Source: an uncultured bacterium (GTDB lineage Bacteria > Cyanobacteriota > Vampirovibrionia > Gastranaerophilales > Gastranaerophilaceae). From it: DNA of 48,404 bases. Position numbers and translations under genes: made by a program. Location: the NCBI GenBank assembly GCA_902783785.1, contig CACZSH010000012.1:1-48404 (forward strand). The letters run 5' to 3'. This document shows positions 22,275-30,943 of the stretch, one piece after another (positions within the stretch are counted from its first letter, which is position 1; the number at the start of each line of letters is the position of its first letter). The notes below the pieces were generated by a model. It was not told the DNA's origin and did not search any database. It saw nothing but the letters and a program-made list of their open reading frames with translations.

Positions 22275-23270
22275 TTATAAATTTTTAATGATTTCATCTC
22301 TAAATTCGGTAGTTGAAGCATTTCCGCCTAAATCTGCCGTTAAGGATTTACCCTCTTTTAAAGTTTTTCTTAAAGCTTTGTCTATTTTTTCTGCATAAAC
22401 TGTTTCGCCAATATATTTTAACATTTCAATTGCAGAAAGTAATAGAGCTGTTGGGTTAGCCTTGTTTTGACCCTTTATATCAGGCGCAGAACCATGAACT
22501 GGTTCAAATACTGCATAATCTTTTCCGATATTTGCTCCTTGTGCAACTCCAAGTCCTCCAATTAATCCTGCGCATAAATCTGATACAATATCACCGTATA
22601 AATTAGGTAATACCATAACATCAAATTTTTCAGGATTTTGAACGAGTTGCATACAAGCATTATCAACAAGAATTTCGTTATATTCTATGTTCGGATATTT
22701 TTCTTTTACTTTTCTGCAACATTCTAAAAATAAGCCGTCTGTTAGTTTACAAATATTTGCTTTTGTTACTGCTGTTACTTTTTTTCTTTTATATTTTACT
22801 GCATAATCAAATGCGAATTCTGCAATTCTTAAAGAAGCTTCTCTTGAAATTATTTTTATACTTTCAGCGTGATTTTCGTCAATTTGTCTTTCAATTCCTG
22901 CGTATAAATCCTCTGTATTCTCTCTTACAATTACTAAATCAACATCAGAAAATTTTGTATTTATACCATCAATATTTTTGCAAGGACGTAAGTTTGAATA
23001 TAAATCCAAAGACTTTCTCAATTGGACATTAACACTTCTGAAACCTTTTCCGATTGGTGTTGTAACAGGTGCTTTCAGCGCAACTTTATTCTTTTTTATT
23101 GATTCAATTACTCTATCAGGCAGCGGTGTACCTTCTTTTTCAATAACATCTGCTCCTGCAGTTTGTAAATCCCAGTTTATTTCTAAACCAGATGCCGCTA
23201 TTATTTTTACTACCGCATCTGTTATTTCAGGACCAATTCCGTCTCCGTTTATTAAAGTTACGGTTCTCAT
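22275..23270 (-). CDS. NAD-type isocitrate dehydrogenase (isocitrate/isopropylmalate dehydrogenase family)
   Basis: A beta-decarboxylating dehydrogenase of 331 residues. It starts VTLINGDGIGPEIT, has FRSVNVQLRKSLDLYSNLRP (the Ser-x-Asn-x-x-Leu-Arg substrate loop of isocitrate dehydrogenases), VIVRENTEDLYAGIE, the catalytic Lys in VTKANICKLTDGLF, DNACMQLVQNP, and the NAD site VFEPVHGSAPDIKGQNKANP. The loop and the operon favour isocitrate over isopropylmalate; homoisocitrate cannot be excluded. It overlaps the aconitase-type small subunit by 4 bases (ATGA). Product would be 2-oxoglutarate, feeding glutamate synthesis. Confidence 0.85.
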   Translation of the reverse strand: MRTVTLINGDGIGPEITDAVVKIIAASGLEINWDLQTAGADVIEKEGTPLPDRVIESIKKNKVALKAPVTTPIGKGFRSVNVQLRKSLDLYSNLRPCKNIDGINTKFSDVDLVIVRENTEDLYAGIERQIDENHAESIKIISREASLRIAEFAFDYAVKYKRKKVTAVTKANICKLTDGLFLECCRKVKEKYPNIEYNEILVDNACMQLVQNPEKFDVMVLPNLYGDIVSDLCAGLIGGLGVAQGANIGKDYAVFEPVHGSAPDIKGQNKANPTALLLSAIEMLKYIGETVYAEKIDKALRKTLKEGKSLTADLGGNASTTEFRDEIIKNL

Positions 23271-23755
23271 AGTTCCAAATCTCCGTGTTTTTTGATATGT
23301 TCAATTAATCCGCCTTCATTTAAAAGTTTTATCATAACTTCTGGCAACGGTTGAATTTTTATTTCGTTATTTTGAGTAAGATTTTTTACAACTCCGTTTT
23401 TAATATCTATATCAAGTTCATCTCCGGCATTGATTTTGTCTGTATCGCATTCAATTAATAAAAGACCGATATTGATTGAGTTTCTGTAAAAAATTCTTGC
23501 AAAACTTTTTGCTAAAACTGCACCAACACCTGCAATTTTAATTATTTGCGGTGCATGTTCTCTTGATGAACCCAATCCAAAGTTATTTCCTGCAACAACA
23601 AAATCGCCCTCTTTCATTTTTGATGCAAATTCGGGATCGGCATCTTCAAGAACGTGTTTTGAAAATTCTTTTAAATCAGAACGCAAGTGGAATAATCTTC
23701 CCGGTGCAATGTGGTCTGTCGAAATATTATCACCAAATTTAAAAACTTTCCCCAT
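23267..23755 (-). CDS. Aconitase/homoaconitase-type small subunit (LeuD-like fold)
   Basis: A 162-residue swivel-domain subunit of a two-subunit hydro-lyase. GDNISTDHIAPGR leads into the substrate loop HLRSD, and AGNNFGLGSSREHAP is the family signature. In this family an Arg in the loop (YLRT in archaeal homoaconitase) is associated with tricarboxylate substrates, whereas isopropylmalate isomerases have a hydrophobic residue there; HLRSD therefore points to citrate/aconitate or homocitrate. It begins within the stop codon of the large subunit (TAATG) and overlaps the dehydrogenase gene by 4 bases. Confidence 0.85.
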   Translation of the reverse strand: MGKVFKFGDNISTDHIAPGRLFHLRSDLKEFSKHVLEDADPEFASKMKEGDFVVAGNNFGLGSSREHAPQIIKIAGVGAVLAKSFARIFYRNSINIGLLLIECDTDKINAGDELDIDIKNGVVKNLTQNNEIKIQPLPEVMIKLLNEGGLIEHIKKHGDLEL

Positions 23756-25008
23756 TATAACACCTCTCTTACATCTGCTATATAACCTTTAATTGCGCTA
23801 TAGGCAGCAACTGCAGGACTTGATAAATATATAAATCCTTTAGTGTTACCCATTCTGCCTTGAAAATTTCTGTTTTGAGTTGCAAGACAAACTTCTCCGT
23901 CTCCTAAAATACCTGCATGAACTCCTACACATGGACCGCATCCGCTTGTTACTATTGATGCTCCGCTTTCTACAAATGTTTCAATTAAACCTTCTTTTAA
24001 AGCTTGCATAAAAACTGTTCTTGAAGCAGGTGCAACAAGTAATCTTACATCAGGATTTACCTTTTTACCTTTTAAAATCTCTGCTGCAACTCTTAAATCT
24101 TCAATTCTTCCATTTGTGCAAGTTCCTATAAATACTTGGTTTACTTTTATATTTTTTAATTCGTCAACTGCTTTTGTGTTATCAACCGTATGAGGACAAG
24201 ATATTGTCGGTTTTAATTCTGATGCATTTATTTTTATAATTCTTTCATAAACAGCATCTTTATCCGCTTTTATTTCAACAAATTTATCTTCTCTTCCTTT
24301 TTCTTTTAAATATGCCAAAGTCTTTTCATCTGTTTCAAAAAGTCCGGCTTTAGCACCTGCTTCAACTGCCATATTTGCAATTGTAAATCTGTCTGACATT
24401 GACATATTTCTTATTGTTGAACCGCTAAATTCTAACGCTTTATAAGTTGCTCCGTCAGCGCCAATTGTACCAATAAGATGAAGGATTAAGTCTTTTGCGT
24501 AAACACCTTTTTGAAAATCTCCTTCAACTTCAACTTTGAATGTAGCTGGTACTTTTAACCAAGTTTTACCAAGTGCCATTGCTACAGCAATATCGGTTGA
24601 ACCCATACCTGTTGCGAAGGCTCCTAATGCACCTGATGTGCAAGTATGAGAATCTGCACCTACAAGAATTTCTCCGGGGTTTACATACGTTTCAACAAGT
24701 CTTTGGTGGCAAACACCTTCTCCTACTTCTGAAAGTACTGCACCATATTCTTTTGCAAATTCTCTCAAAACAGTATGAGTGTTTGAAAGTTCTTTTCTTG
24801 GACTCGGTGCTGCGTGGTCTATAAATAAAATTGAACGTTCAGGATTTGCAAGTTTATCTTTGCCCAATTTTTTAAATTCATTGACCATTAACGGTCCTGT
24901 TCCGTCTTGAACTGCTGCTACATCTACTTTTGCAATTACAAGTTCTCCTACTTGAACATTGCGTCCTACGTGTTTTGATATTATTTTTTCTGCTATTGTT
25001 TGTCCCAT
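23755..25008 (-). CDS. Aconitase/homoaconitase-type large subunit (LeuC-like fold)
   Basis: 417 residues holding the [4Fe-4S] cluster: FIGTCTNGR supplies one Cys and TSGCGPCVG the other two. Other landmarks are DHAAPSPRK, GADSHTCTSGALGAFATGMGSTD, and ATQNRNFQGRMG near the C-terminus. By sequence alone it would be labelled LeuC (3-isopropylmalate dehydratase). The neighbours (Re-citrate synthase-like, isocitrate dehydrogenase-like, HLRSD small subunit) argue for aconitate hydratase. It lies 21 bases after the synthase gene. Confidence 0.86.
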   Translation of the reverse strand: MGQTIAEKIISKHVGRNVQVGELVIAKVDVAAVQDGTGPLMVNEFKKLGKDKLANPERSILFIDHAAPSPRKELSNTHTVLREFAKEYGAVLSEVGEGVCHQRLVETYVNPGEILVGADSHTCTSGALGAFATGMGSTDIAVAMALGKTWLKVPATFKVEVEGDFQKGVYAKDLILHLIGTIGADGATYKALEFSGSTIRNMSMSDRFTIANMAVEAGAKAGLFETDEKTLAYLKEKGREDKFVEIKADKDAVYERIIKINASELKPTISCPHTVDNTKAVDELKNIKVNQVFIGTCTNGRIEDLRVAAEILKGKKVNPDVRLLVAPASRTVFMQALKEGLIETFVESGASIVTSGCGPCVGVHAGILGDGEVCLATQNRNFQGRMGNTKGFIYLSSPAVAAYSAIKGYIADVREVL

Positions 25009-25029
25009 TTTAGCCTTCTTTTGTTATTT

Positions 25030-26325
25030 TTATATTAGTAAATCTTGATATTTTCTGCTTTTTGGTGCGTGTGCGGGTTCGTAGTATGGTGTTACTGTCA
25101 TAATTTTTGCTGCAAATTCAGGATAATAATATATGAATTTTAGTTCAGCATCGGTTAAAGGTTTTTGAGTGTGTACATTGGCATATCTTGCAAGTTCAAG
25201 AATATTTCTTGCATCTTCTTCATTTTCAAATTCAAGTTCCATTTTTTCGTAGACATTTCTAAAACCTTTAATACCGCCGTATTCTCCGGTTGTTATCATT
25301 CTTCCTGTTTCAACTATTTCAGGCTCACCTCTGCCTAATTCTTCATAATCATAAAGTTCATAGTTTCTTCTGTCTTTTAAAGCTCCATCGGCATGTATCC
25401 CTGATTCGTGTGCAAAAGCGTTACTTCCTACAGCTGGTTGGTTTATAGGTATTGGTAATCCAAATGCGTAAGCTGTGTATTTTGCAAGTTTCCAAGATTT
25501 TGATAAATCTATTTGTTTATCTATTTTGTATTTATCTTTAAAACCACTTGATTTTAGTACTGCTAATAAGCAAGAAATTAAATCTGCATTTCCGGCTCTT
25601 TCTCCCATACCGTTTATAGCTGTATTTATATAAGCATTAACTCCGCTGTCTATTGCTGCTTTTGCACCCATAACAGAATTTGCAACAGCCATTCCTATAT
25701 CGTTATGGTAGTGAAGTTCTATATCCATACCTGTTTCTTGTGCAATTTTTGTTATTCTTTCATAAGAAGTTTGTGGGTCGTCAAAACCTAATGTGTCGCA
25801 GTATCTAAATCTGGTTGCACCTTTTTCTTTGGCATTTAAGCCCCATTTTATTAGATAGTTAATGTCGCTTCTTGATGCATCTTCCGCATTTACACCTATT
25901 GAAATTGCACCTTTTTCTTTGGCACATTCTACAGCTTCGTTAGTGAGTGTGATTATGTCTTCTTTTGATTTTGTTCCTTTGTATTTGCCTTGTATCATTT
26001 GGTCTGATGTTGATACCGATAAGTTAACGTATTTCAGTTTTGGACAATTTTTAAAAGATTCTTCTACATCTTTTGCTATTCCTCTCATCCAACCTGAAAG
26101 TTTTGTTCTGTTTATTATTCCTGCTTCAACTAAATCTAGATTTGCATTTAGGTAATTGAGTTCATGTTTTGTTGTAGGAAATCCGAATTCAGACTGAGTT
26201 ATACCTAAACTATTTAACATTAGGTTTATAATAGTTTTTTGTAATTTTGCTAAACCTAATCTTGATGTTTGAACACCATCACGGTTTGTAACATCTACAA
26301 AATGTATGTATTTATCTTGTGTCAT
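25030..26325 (-). CDS. Re-citrate synthase (homocitrate synthase-like)
   Basis: A DRE-TIM metallolyase of 431 residues that begins VDVTNRDGVQTSRLGLAKLQ and continues SEFGFPTTKHELNYLNANL, the pattern of the clostridial Re-face citrate synthases (Clostridium kluyveri type), which anaerobes use in place of the usual Si-citrate synthase. GVNAEDASR, RYCDTLGFDD, ELHYHNDIGMAVANS (metal-binding HxHN-type site) and the NGMGERAGNADL loop are present. The C-terminal part has SNAFAHESGIHADG. Homocitrate synthase is the alternative, but no lysine or nitrogenase genes are near. The reaction would be oxaloacetate plus acetyl-CoA to citrate. It follows DUF4914 after 19 bases. Confidence 0.85.
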   Translation of the reverse strand: MTQDKYIHFVDVTNRDGVQTSRLGLAKLQKTIINLMLNSLGITQSEFGFPTTKHELNYLNANLDLVEAGIINRTKLSGWMRGIAKDVEESFKNCPKLKYVNLSVSTSDQMIQGKYKGTKSKEDIITLTNEAVECAKEKGAISIGVNAEDASRSDINYLIKWGLNAKEKGATRFRYCDTLGFDDPQTSYERITKIAQETGMDIELHYHNDIGMAVANSVMGAKAAIDSGVNAYINTAINGMGERAGNADLISCLLAVLKSSGFKDKYKIDKQIDLSKSWKLAKYTAYAFGLPIPINQPAVGSNAFAHESGIHADGALKDRRNYELYDYEELGRGEPEIVETGRMITTGEYGGIKGFRNVYEKMELEFENEEDARNILELARYANVHTQKPLTDAELKFIYYYPEFAAKIMTVTPYYEPAHAPKSRKYQDLLI

Positions 26326-26344
26326 TTTAACCTTCTTTTAATTA

Positions 26345-28237
26345 TTAATAATTACCTGGGATAATTTTTTCGTAGTCATCTAATGTACCGTTATCCATGC
26401 AACAACCTATAATGGCTTTTCCTAAAGGGTGAAGAGAGCTTTGCATATATAATTTTAATTCTTTTTTAAAGAAATCTTCTAATTGTTTTGCTCCTGCATC
26501 ATAACCTTCTAATCCGACTTCAGGTTGAACTGTTACATCTAAGAATTTTTTAGACATAGCAACACCTTCAACGTGAATTTGTTCAGGAATATAACCTGCC
26601 AAAGGATGTCTTGCCGGATGAAGATTGATTTTCTTCATTGAAGCTTGACCTCTTCTTGCAAGATATTCTCTTATAACCCATTGAGCCATAAATCCAACCT
26701 TCCAGCATCCAATATGTTGATTTGGAATAAGGATATTTTTAGTTTTTGTTGTTTGCATAAATTGTTCAAGCAAAATATTTGCAAAATCAACTCTTTTACC
26801 TGTTGCAAAAGGCCAGAAAGAACCTACGCCTTCACTTTTTATATCAAATAAATTTGAATCTTCTCCGCTTGCATCAATACTAGGATTGTTAAATCCTCTA
26901 GGTGCTACCAATCTCCATAACCACGCTAATGCAGGAGGAAGGACATGCATCATTCCGAAAATTCCGTATGAAGGATTTTCTTTTGTACAAGGAGGAGTTC
27001 TTAATCCAAAGCTTCTGTAATCTATATCAATTGGGCCATCTTGGATATTTTCTATTAATTCTCTCGGAATAATTATTCTCGGATTAGAACATCTTTTACC
27101 GGGTTCATCTTCTACGTGTTCCCAAATCAAACAAGTTGAATCAGGATGTCCATTAATATTAAAGAATAATAAAGGTTTTTCCGGATGTATTGTTACTTTT
27201 TCCAAGTGAGGATCTGTTCCGTAGCTGTCTATATGGTCAATTCTTATAAACCATGCTTTTTCAGCATCAGTAACAGCTAATTTGCCGTGTTTTTGAAATT
27301 CAGGATTTGATAATGCCATATCATCTGTTAAAGGTTGTAATTTACAAGAATGACCTAATTCAAGGTATCTTAGTTCTCCTGTAAGAGTGTTTTTTCCTAA
27401 AATTAAACGTCCGTCTTCTTCACGGTGAACATATTCAAGCATTTCACTTTTACCGCTTCCTGACGCTCCTTCGTGAAGAATTGTTGTATCGTTATCATAA
27501 GGTGTTACAACATCAACAGTTGATGCGTGCATCGTTACGTAATCTTCTTTTAGCCCCAGTGCTAAAAGTATTCCGTAAACACCTTTTTTTGCACTCGGCC
27601 CTGGGTATAAATTATATGAAAATACTTCGTGTACACCGTTTTGTTGATTATGAACAACAACTTGTTTTCCGTCATAATGTGTATGTCTGAATGGCGGAGC
27701 AAGATAAATTATAGCTTTAGGGTTGAATTTGTTGTCTATTTCATCAATTGGAATCATTCCTTGCATATCATAAACACTTGCTGCAAAAAATGCTGCATTC
27801 TTAGGTGCAATTAATAGTGCAGGATATCCGTAGTCAATGCCGCCTGCCATAAATGGAAGAACTATCAATTCATTGCTCTTTAACCATTCTAATGTTTGTG
27901 TTCTTACAGGTTCAAATTCTGCTTGAAATCTGTCCTTGTATAAAACTTTATCAGTCATTTCTATATTATTAACAACCATACAATTAGGATCACGTCTTCT
28001 CATATACGCTTCTGTATAGTTTATACAAAGTCCGTTTTTGCATTTTACAACGTTTGCTTCTTCTATTTCTCCTCTGCCTTCAACATTGTATGTTACGTGA
28101 AAAATTTTATTATCTTTTCCTCCCATTGAAAGTTCAAATAACTGTTCTCTGTTTTCTGGAACAATTACGTTTTGACAATTATCAATAGTGTTACGTACAT
28201 CTTCTGCTAATACCCAATTTTCCCAAAGTCTATTCAT
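26345..28237 (-). CDS. DUF4914 protein with PEPCK/HPr-kinase-like P-loop
   Basis: A 630-residue protein I assign to DUF4914. The centre carries HEGASGSGKSEMLEYV (near residues 260-275), a P-loop of the HPr kinase/PEP carboxykinase type, then a possible kinase-2 segment (LQPLTDDMALSN). A conserved C-terminal part has FWPFATGKRVDF and IPNQHIGCWKVGF. The length is like GTP-dependent PEP carboxykinase, but the GTP-enzyme motifs are absent. As first gene of the citrate operon it could supply oxaloacetate from PEP, or be a kinase regulating the pathway; both are inference. The start is supported by AAGGG upstream and a good promoter at 28271-28299. Confidence 0.8.
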   Translation of the reverse strand: MNRLWENWVLAEDVRNTIDNCQNVIVPENREQLFELSMGGKDNKIFHVTYNVEGRGEIEEANVVKCKNGLCINYTEAYMRRRDPNCMVVNNIEMTDKVLYKDRFQAEFEPVRTQTLEWLKSNELIVLPFMAGGIDYGYPALLIAPKNAAFFAASVYDMQGMIPIDEIDNKFNPKAIIYLAPPFRHTHYDGKQVVVHNQQNGVHEVFSYNLYPGPSAKKGVYGILLALGLKEDYVTMHASTVDVVTPYDNDTTILHEGASGSGKSEMLEYVHREEDGRLILGKNTLTGELRYLELGHSCKLQPLTDDMALSNPEFQKHGKLAVTDAEKAWFIRIDHIDSYGTDPHLEKVTIHPEKPLLFFNINGHPDSTCLIWEHVEDEPGKRCSNPRIIIPRELIENIQDGPIDIDYRSFGLRTPPCTKENPSYGIFGMMHVLPPALAWLWRLVAPRGFNNPSIDASGEDSNLFDIKSEGVGSFWPFATGKRVDFANILLEQFMQTTKTKNILIPNQHIGCWKVGFMAQWVIREYLARRGQASMKKINLHPARHPLAGYIPEQIHVEGVAMSKKFLDVTVQPEVGLEGYDAGAKQLEDFFKKELKLYMQSSLHPLGKAIIGCCMDNGTLDDYEKIIPGNY

Positions 28238-28270
28238 TTATTTCTTAATCCCTTCTTCTACCACCATAGT

Positions 28271-28299
28271 ATATTACAATAATTTTTATAATATGTAAA
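28271..28299 (-). promoter_or_regulatory. Promoter of the DUF4914-citrate operon
   Basis: On the minus strand, TTTACA (28294-28299), a 17-base spacer and TAATAT (28271-28276), 33 bases before the DUF4914 start. It lies directly after the stop of the DUF1836 gene (28310). Confidence 0.65.
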
Positions 28300-28309
28300 A
28301 GAATTTACA

Positions 28310-28852
28310 TTAGTTGTTAATTGTTCCTAAATAGTGTAGAACTTTTTTTGTATAAATTCTGTTGGTAAATGCTATTAATGCAGAGCGAATTGCTTCTGAT
28401 AAAGGTGTAATTTTAGACGCAAAGCTTTCTGCTGAAAATTTTCTTGTTATAAATGTTGATTGAAGAGCTGCTTCAAGTTCAATACATAAGTAATTATAGG
28501 CTATTTCTTCAGTGTAGCTTGCTATTTTGTAGAGTTGTAATATCTCTGCAGTTTCTGATATGCTTAATACTTGCTTAAAAATACCGATTACAATAAGTTG
28601 TACTAACTGTATTTTTGAATATTTTTTATTTATTGGTGGAAGTATAACTTTTTGTTTAACATAATTGTTTATCATTGTAGATGTTATCGAACTTTTTTCT
28701 CCCGGTATTCTAAAAATTGATAATGTTTTATTTAATAGTTCTGTTAATTGCTCCATGTATAAATCAAAATTTGGCAATTCATCAAATCTTGGCATTTTAA
28801 AATTACCAAGCTCTTTTGCGGTTTCTGTTTCGATAAAGAGTTTTTGTTCCAT
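28310..28852 (-). CDS. DUF1836 putative transcriptional regulator
   Basis: 180 residues. The pattern LPNFDLYMEQLTELL...TSTMINNYVKQKVILPPINKKYSK followed by LVQLIVIGIFKQVLSI is that of DUF1836, a MerR-like helix-turn-helix family. I start at the ATG at 28852; the longer frame begins with TTG at 28885 and would add an unlikely hydrophobic MILFFLLYN stretch. It is on the same strand as, and 72 bases before, the citrate operon, so it is a natural candidate regulator of that operon. TACAAT lies only 6 bases before the ATG, suggesting a leaderless transcript. Confidence 0.8.
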   Translation of the reverse strand: MEQKLFIETETAKELGNFKMPRFDELPNFDLYMEQLTELLNKTLSIFRIPGEKSSITSTMINNYVKQKVILPPINKKYSKIQLVQLIVIGIFKQVLSISETAEILQLYKIASYTEEIAYNYLCIELEAALQSTFITRKFSAESFASKITPLSEAIRSALIAFTNRIYTKKVLHYLGTINN

Positions 28853-28912
28853 AATTTTATTGTACAACAAAAAAAATAAAATCAAACTAAATATGCTAAT
28901 TTTTAATATTAC

Positions 28913-28941
28913 TTGACATAGTTTTAAATACCAGATAAAAT
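28913..28941 (+). promoter_or_regulatory. Promoter of the acyl-CoA synthetase gene
   Basis: A perfect TTGACA (28913-28918), a 17-base spacer and TAAAAT (28936-28941), 29 bases before the ATG. Confidence 0.75.
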
Positions 28942-28970
28942 ATTTTATATTAATAAAACTGAGAGCGGGT

Positions 28971-30941
28971 ATGAATTTATTTAATTTAATTGAACTTGAA
29001 GATAAAATAGAAAAAAGAGCCGGTGAAATTGTCGGTGAATTAAAAGAGATTGATGAGTTTGTTAATAAGTATAAAAATCTCTCAAATTATTTTAAATGTA
29101 AAATATCTGAATATGGCGATTTAGAAGCTGTTACAGATAAGTATTGTAAAGTAGAATTAAATTATAGAGAATTGGAAGAAAATATTTCTAATTTTGCGTC
29201 AGGTTTGCAATCTTTAGGTATTGAAAAAGGATCTCATGTCTCTATTTTAACAGAAAATAATGGCAGATTTATGATTTGCGAACAAGCAGTTTTAAGATGT
29301 GGTGGAGTTGCTGTTTTAAGAGGTTCTAATGCTCCTGTTGATGAATTGGAATACATTGCTCACAATAGCGATAGTTCGGTATTAATTTTAAAAGATAAAA
29401 TTTTATTTAACAAAGTTAAACATTTTCTTAACCAATGTAATTTAAGATTTGTTGTATTAATGTTTGATGAAGATGTTGATAAAGATGGTTTAATTTGTCC
29501 TGTTTATACTTTCGATGAAATAGTTGAAAAAGGAAAAAATAATCAATTTTATGAAGTTGAAATAAATCCTGATGATAATGCTCTTATATTTTATACGTCA
29601 GGAACTACAGGTAATCCAAAAGGGGTTTTATTAACTCATAAAAATCTTCTTTCTCAATATCCTTCTATTGTAGAAGGTTTGGATGTTAATAAAGGTGAAA
29701 AAACACTTCAAATACTTCCTATTTGGCATACATATGAACATATTGTACAAGTTTATTTTTTTGTATCAGGATGTCATTTGTATTTTACTACAATAGCTAA
29801 GTTAAAAGATGATTTAGTAAAATATGATATTGATATTCTTGCCTCTGTTCCTCGTATTTGGGAAGCTATAAGACTTGGTGTTTATCAAAAATTAAAACAA
29901 ACTTCAAGTTTAGCATATTATATTTTTGATTTTGCAGTTAAAACCAGTATTAATTATAAAATTCATAAAATGTATGCCGAAAGACGTATTACAAATAAAC
30001 AATCTCGTTATAAATTAAGAGGCAGAATTTATCATAAATTTATGAGAGCGTTTACAAAACCTTTGCATATTTTGTTTACAAAAACTATATACAAAAAACT
30101 TAAAAAAGCCGCAGGACTTAATTTTAGAGCAACCATTTCCGGTGGTGGTGCTATTACAATGAAAGATGAATTGTTCTATGATGCAATCGGTGTAAATTTA
30201 AGAGTTGGTTATGGTTTAACTGAAACCTCTCCTGTTTTAACCTTGAGATATGTTAATGATAAAAATTATTTGGGTTCGGCTGGAAGACCATTTAAAGGAA
30301 CTGATATAAAAATAGTTGATGCACAAACAATGCATCCTTTAGGTATTTTCAACAAAGGTATTGTAATGGTAAAAGGTCCTCAAGTTATGAAAGGTTATTA
30401 CAAAGACGAAGAAGCAACTAAAAAAGTTCTTTCAGAGGACGGATGGTTTAATACCGGTGATTTAGGTTGGCTTACAGGGGATGATAATTTAGTTCTTGTT
30501 GGAAGAATGAAAGAAACTATCGTTCTTTCAAATGGTGAAAATGTTGAACCTGTGCCTATTGAAGAAGCTTGTTTAGGTAGTCCTTATATCGATCAAATTG
30601 TTCTTGTAGGACAAGATGAAAACAGTATTGGAGCGCTTGTTGTACCTTCTCATGAGGCTCTTGAAAAATGTTCAATTGCAGCGAAAACTCTAACTTCAGG
30701 TAAAAATTTAACTATTAATAATCCTAATCTTAGAGATTTGATTAAGCATGAGTTGAATAAGTATATTAAAAATAAACCAAACTTAAAATCTTTTGAGGCA
30801 ATAAAACATTTTGAGGTGTTGAAAGATACGTTTAATGTTGATAACGGTATGATGAGTAATACTGCTAAAATTAAGAGAAACAATGTTTTTGAAACATATA
30901 AAGATATTATTTCAAAAATGTTTTCTGATAAAAATAAATAA
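28971..30941 (+). CDS. AMP-binding long-chain acyl-CoA/acyl-ACP synthetase
   Basis: 656 residues of the ANL adenylating superfamily. P-loop-like motif YTSGTTGNPKGV, ILPIWHTYEH, GYGLTETSPVLTLR, GWFNTGDLGWL and a terminal-domain motif VGRMKETIVLSNGENVEP are all visible. The long form with the KLKKAAG...FRATISGGG segment is that of FadD15/AAS-type long-chain enzymes; in cyanobacteria the related AAS recycles free fatty acids to acyl-ACP. Activation of fatty acids for lipid synthesis or repair is more likely than beta-oxidation, for which no gene is present here. It is monocistronic and ends 2 bases from a convergent gene. Confidence 0.9.
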   Translation: MNLFNLIELEDKIEKRAGEIVGELKEIDEFVNKYKNLSNYFKCKISEYGDLEAVTDKYCKVELNYRELEENISNFASGLQSLGIEKGSHVSILTENNGRFMICEQAVLRCGGVAVLRGSNAPVDELEYIAHNSDSSVLILKDKILFNKVKHFLNQCNLRFVVLMFDEDVDKDGLICPVYTFDEIVEKGKNNQFYEVEINPDDNALIFYTSGTTGNPKGVLLTHKNLLSQYPSIVEGLDVNKGEKTLQILPIWHTYEHIVQVYFFVSGCHLYFTTIAKLKDDLVKYDIDILASVPRIWEAIRLGVYQKLKQTSSLAYYIFDFAVKTSINYKIHKMYAERRITNKQSRYKLRGRIYHKFMRAFTKPLHILFTKTIYKKLKKAAGLNFRATISGGGAITMKDELFYDAIGVNLRVGYGLTETSPVLTLRYVNDKNYLGSAGRPFKGTDIKIVDAQTMHPLGIFNKGIVMVKGPQVMKGYYKDEEATKKVLSEDGWFNTGDLGWLTGDDNLVLVGRMKETIVLSNGENVEPVPIEEACLGSPYIDQIVLVGQDENSIGALVVPSHEALEKCSIAAKTLTSGKNLTINNPNLRDLIKHELNKYIKNKPNLKSFEAIKHFEVLKDTFNVDNGMMSNTAKIKRNNVFETYKDIISKMFSDKNK

Positions 30942-30943
30942 TT

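Noticed and set aside
22275-25008. Leucine biosynthesis leuB-leuC-leuD
   Set aside because: The dehydrogenase has an isocitrate-type loop, the small subunit has an Arg loop (HLRSD), and the neighbouring synthase resembles Re-citrate synthase rather than LeuA. Not excluded with certainty.
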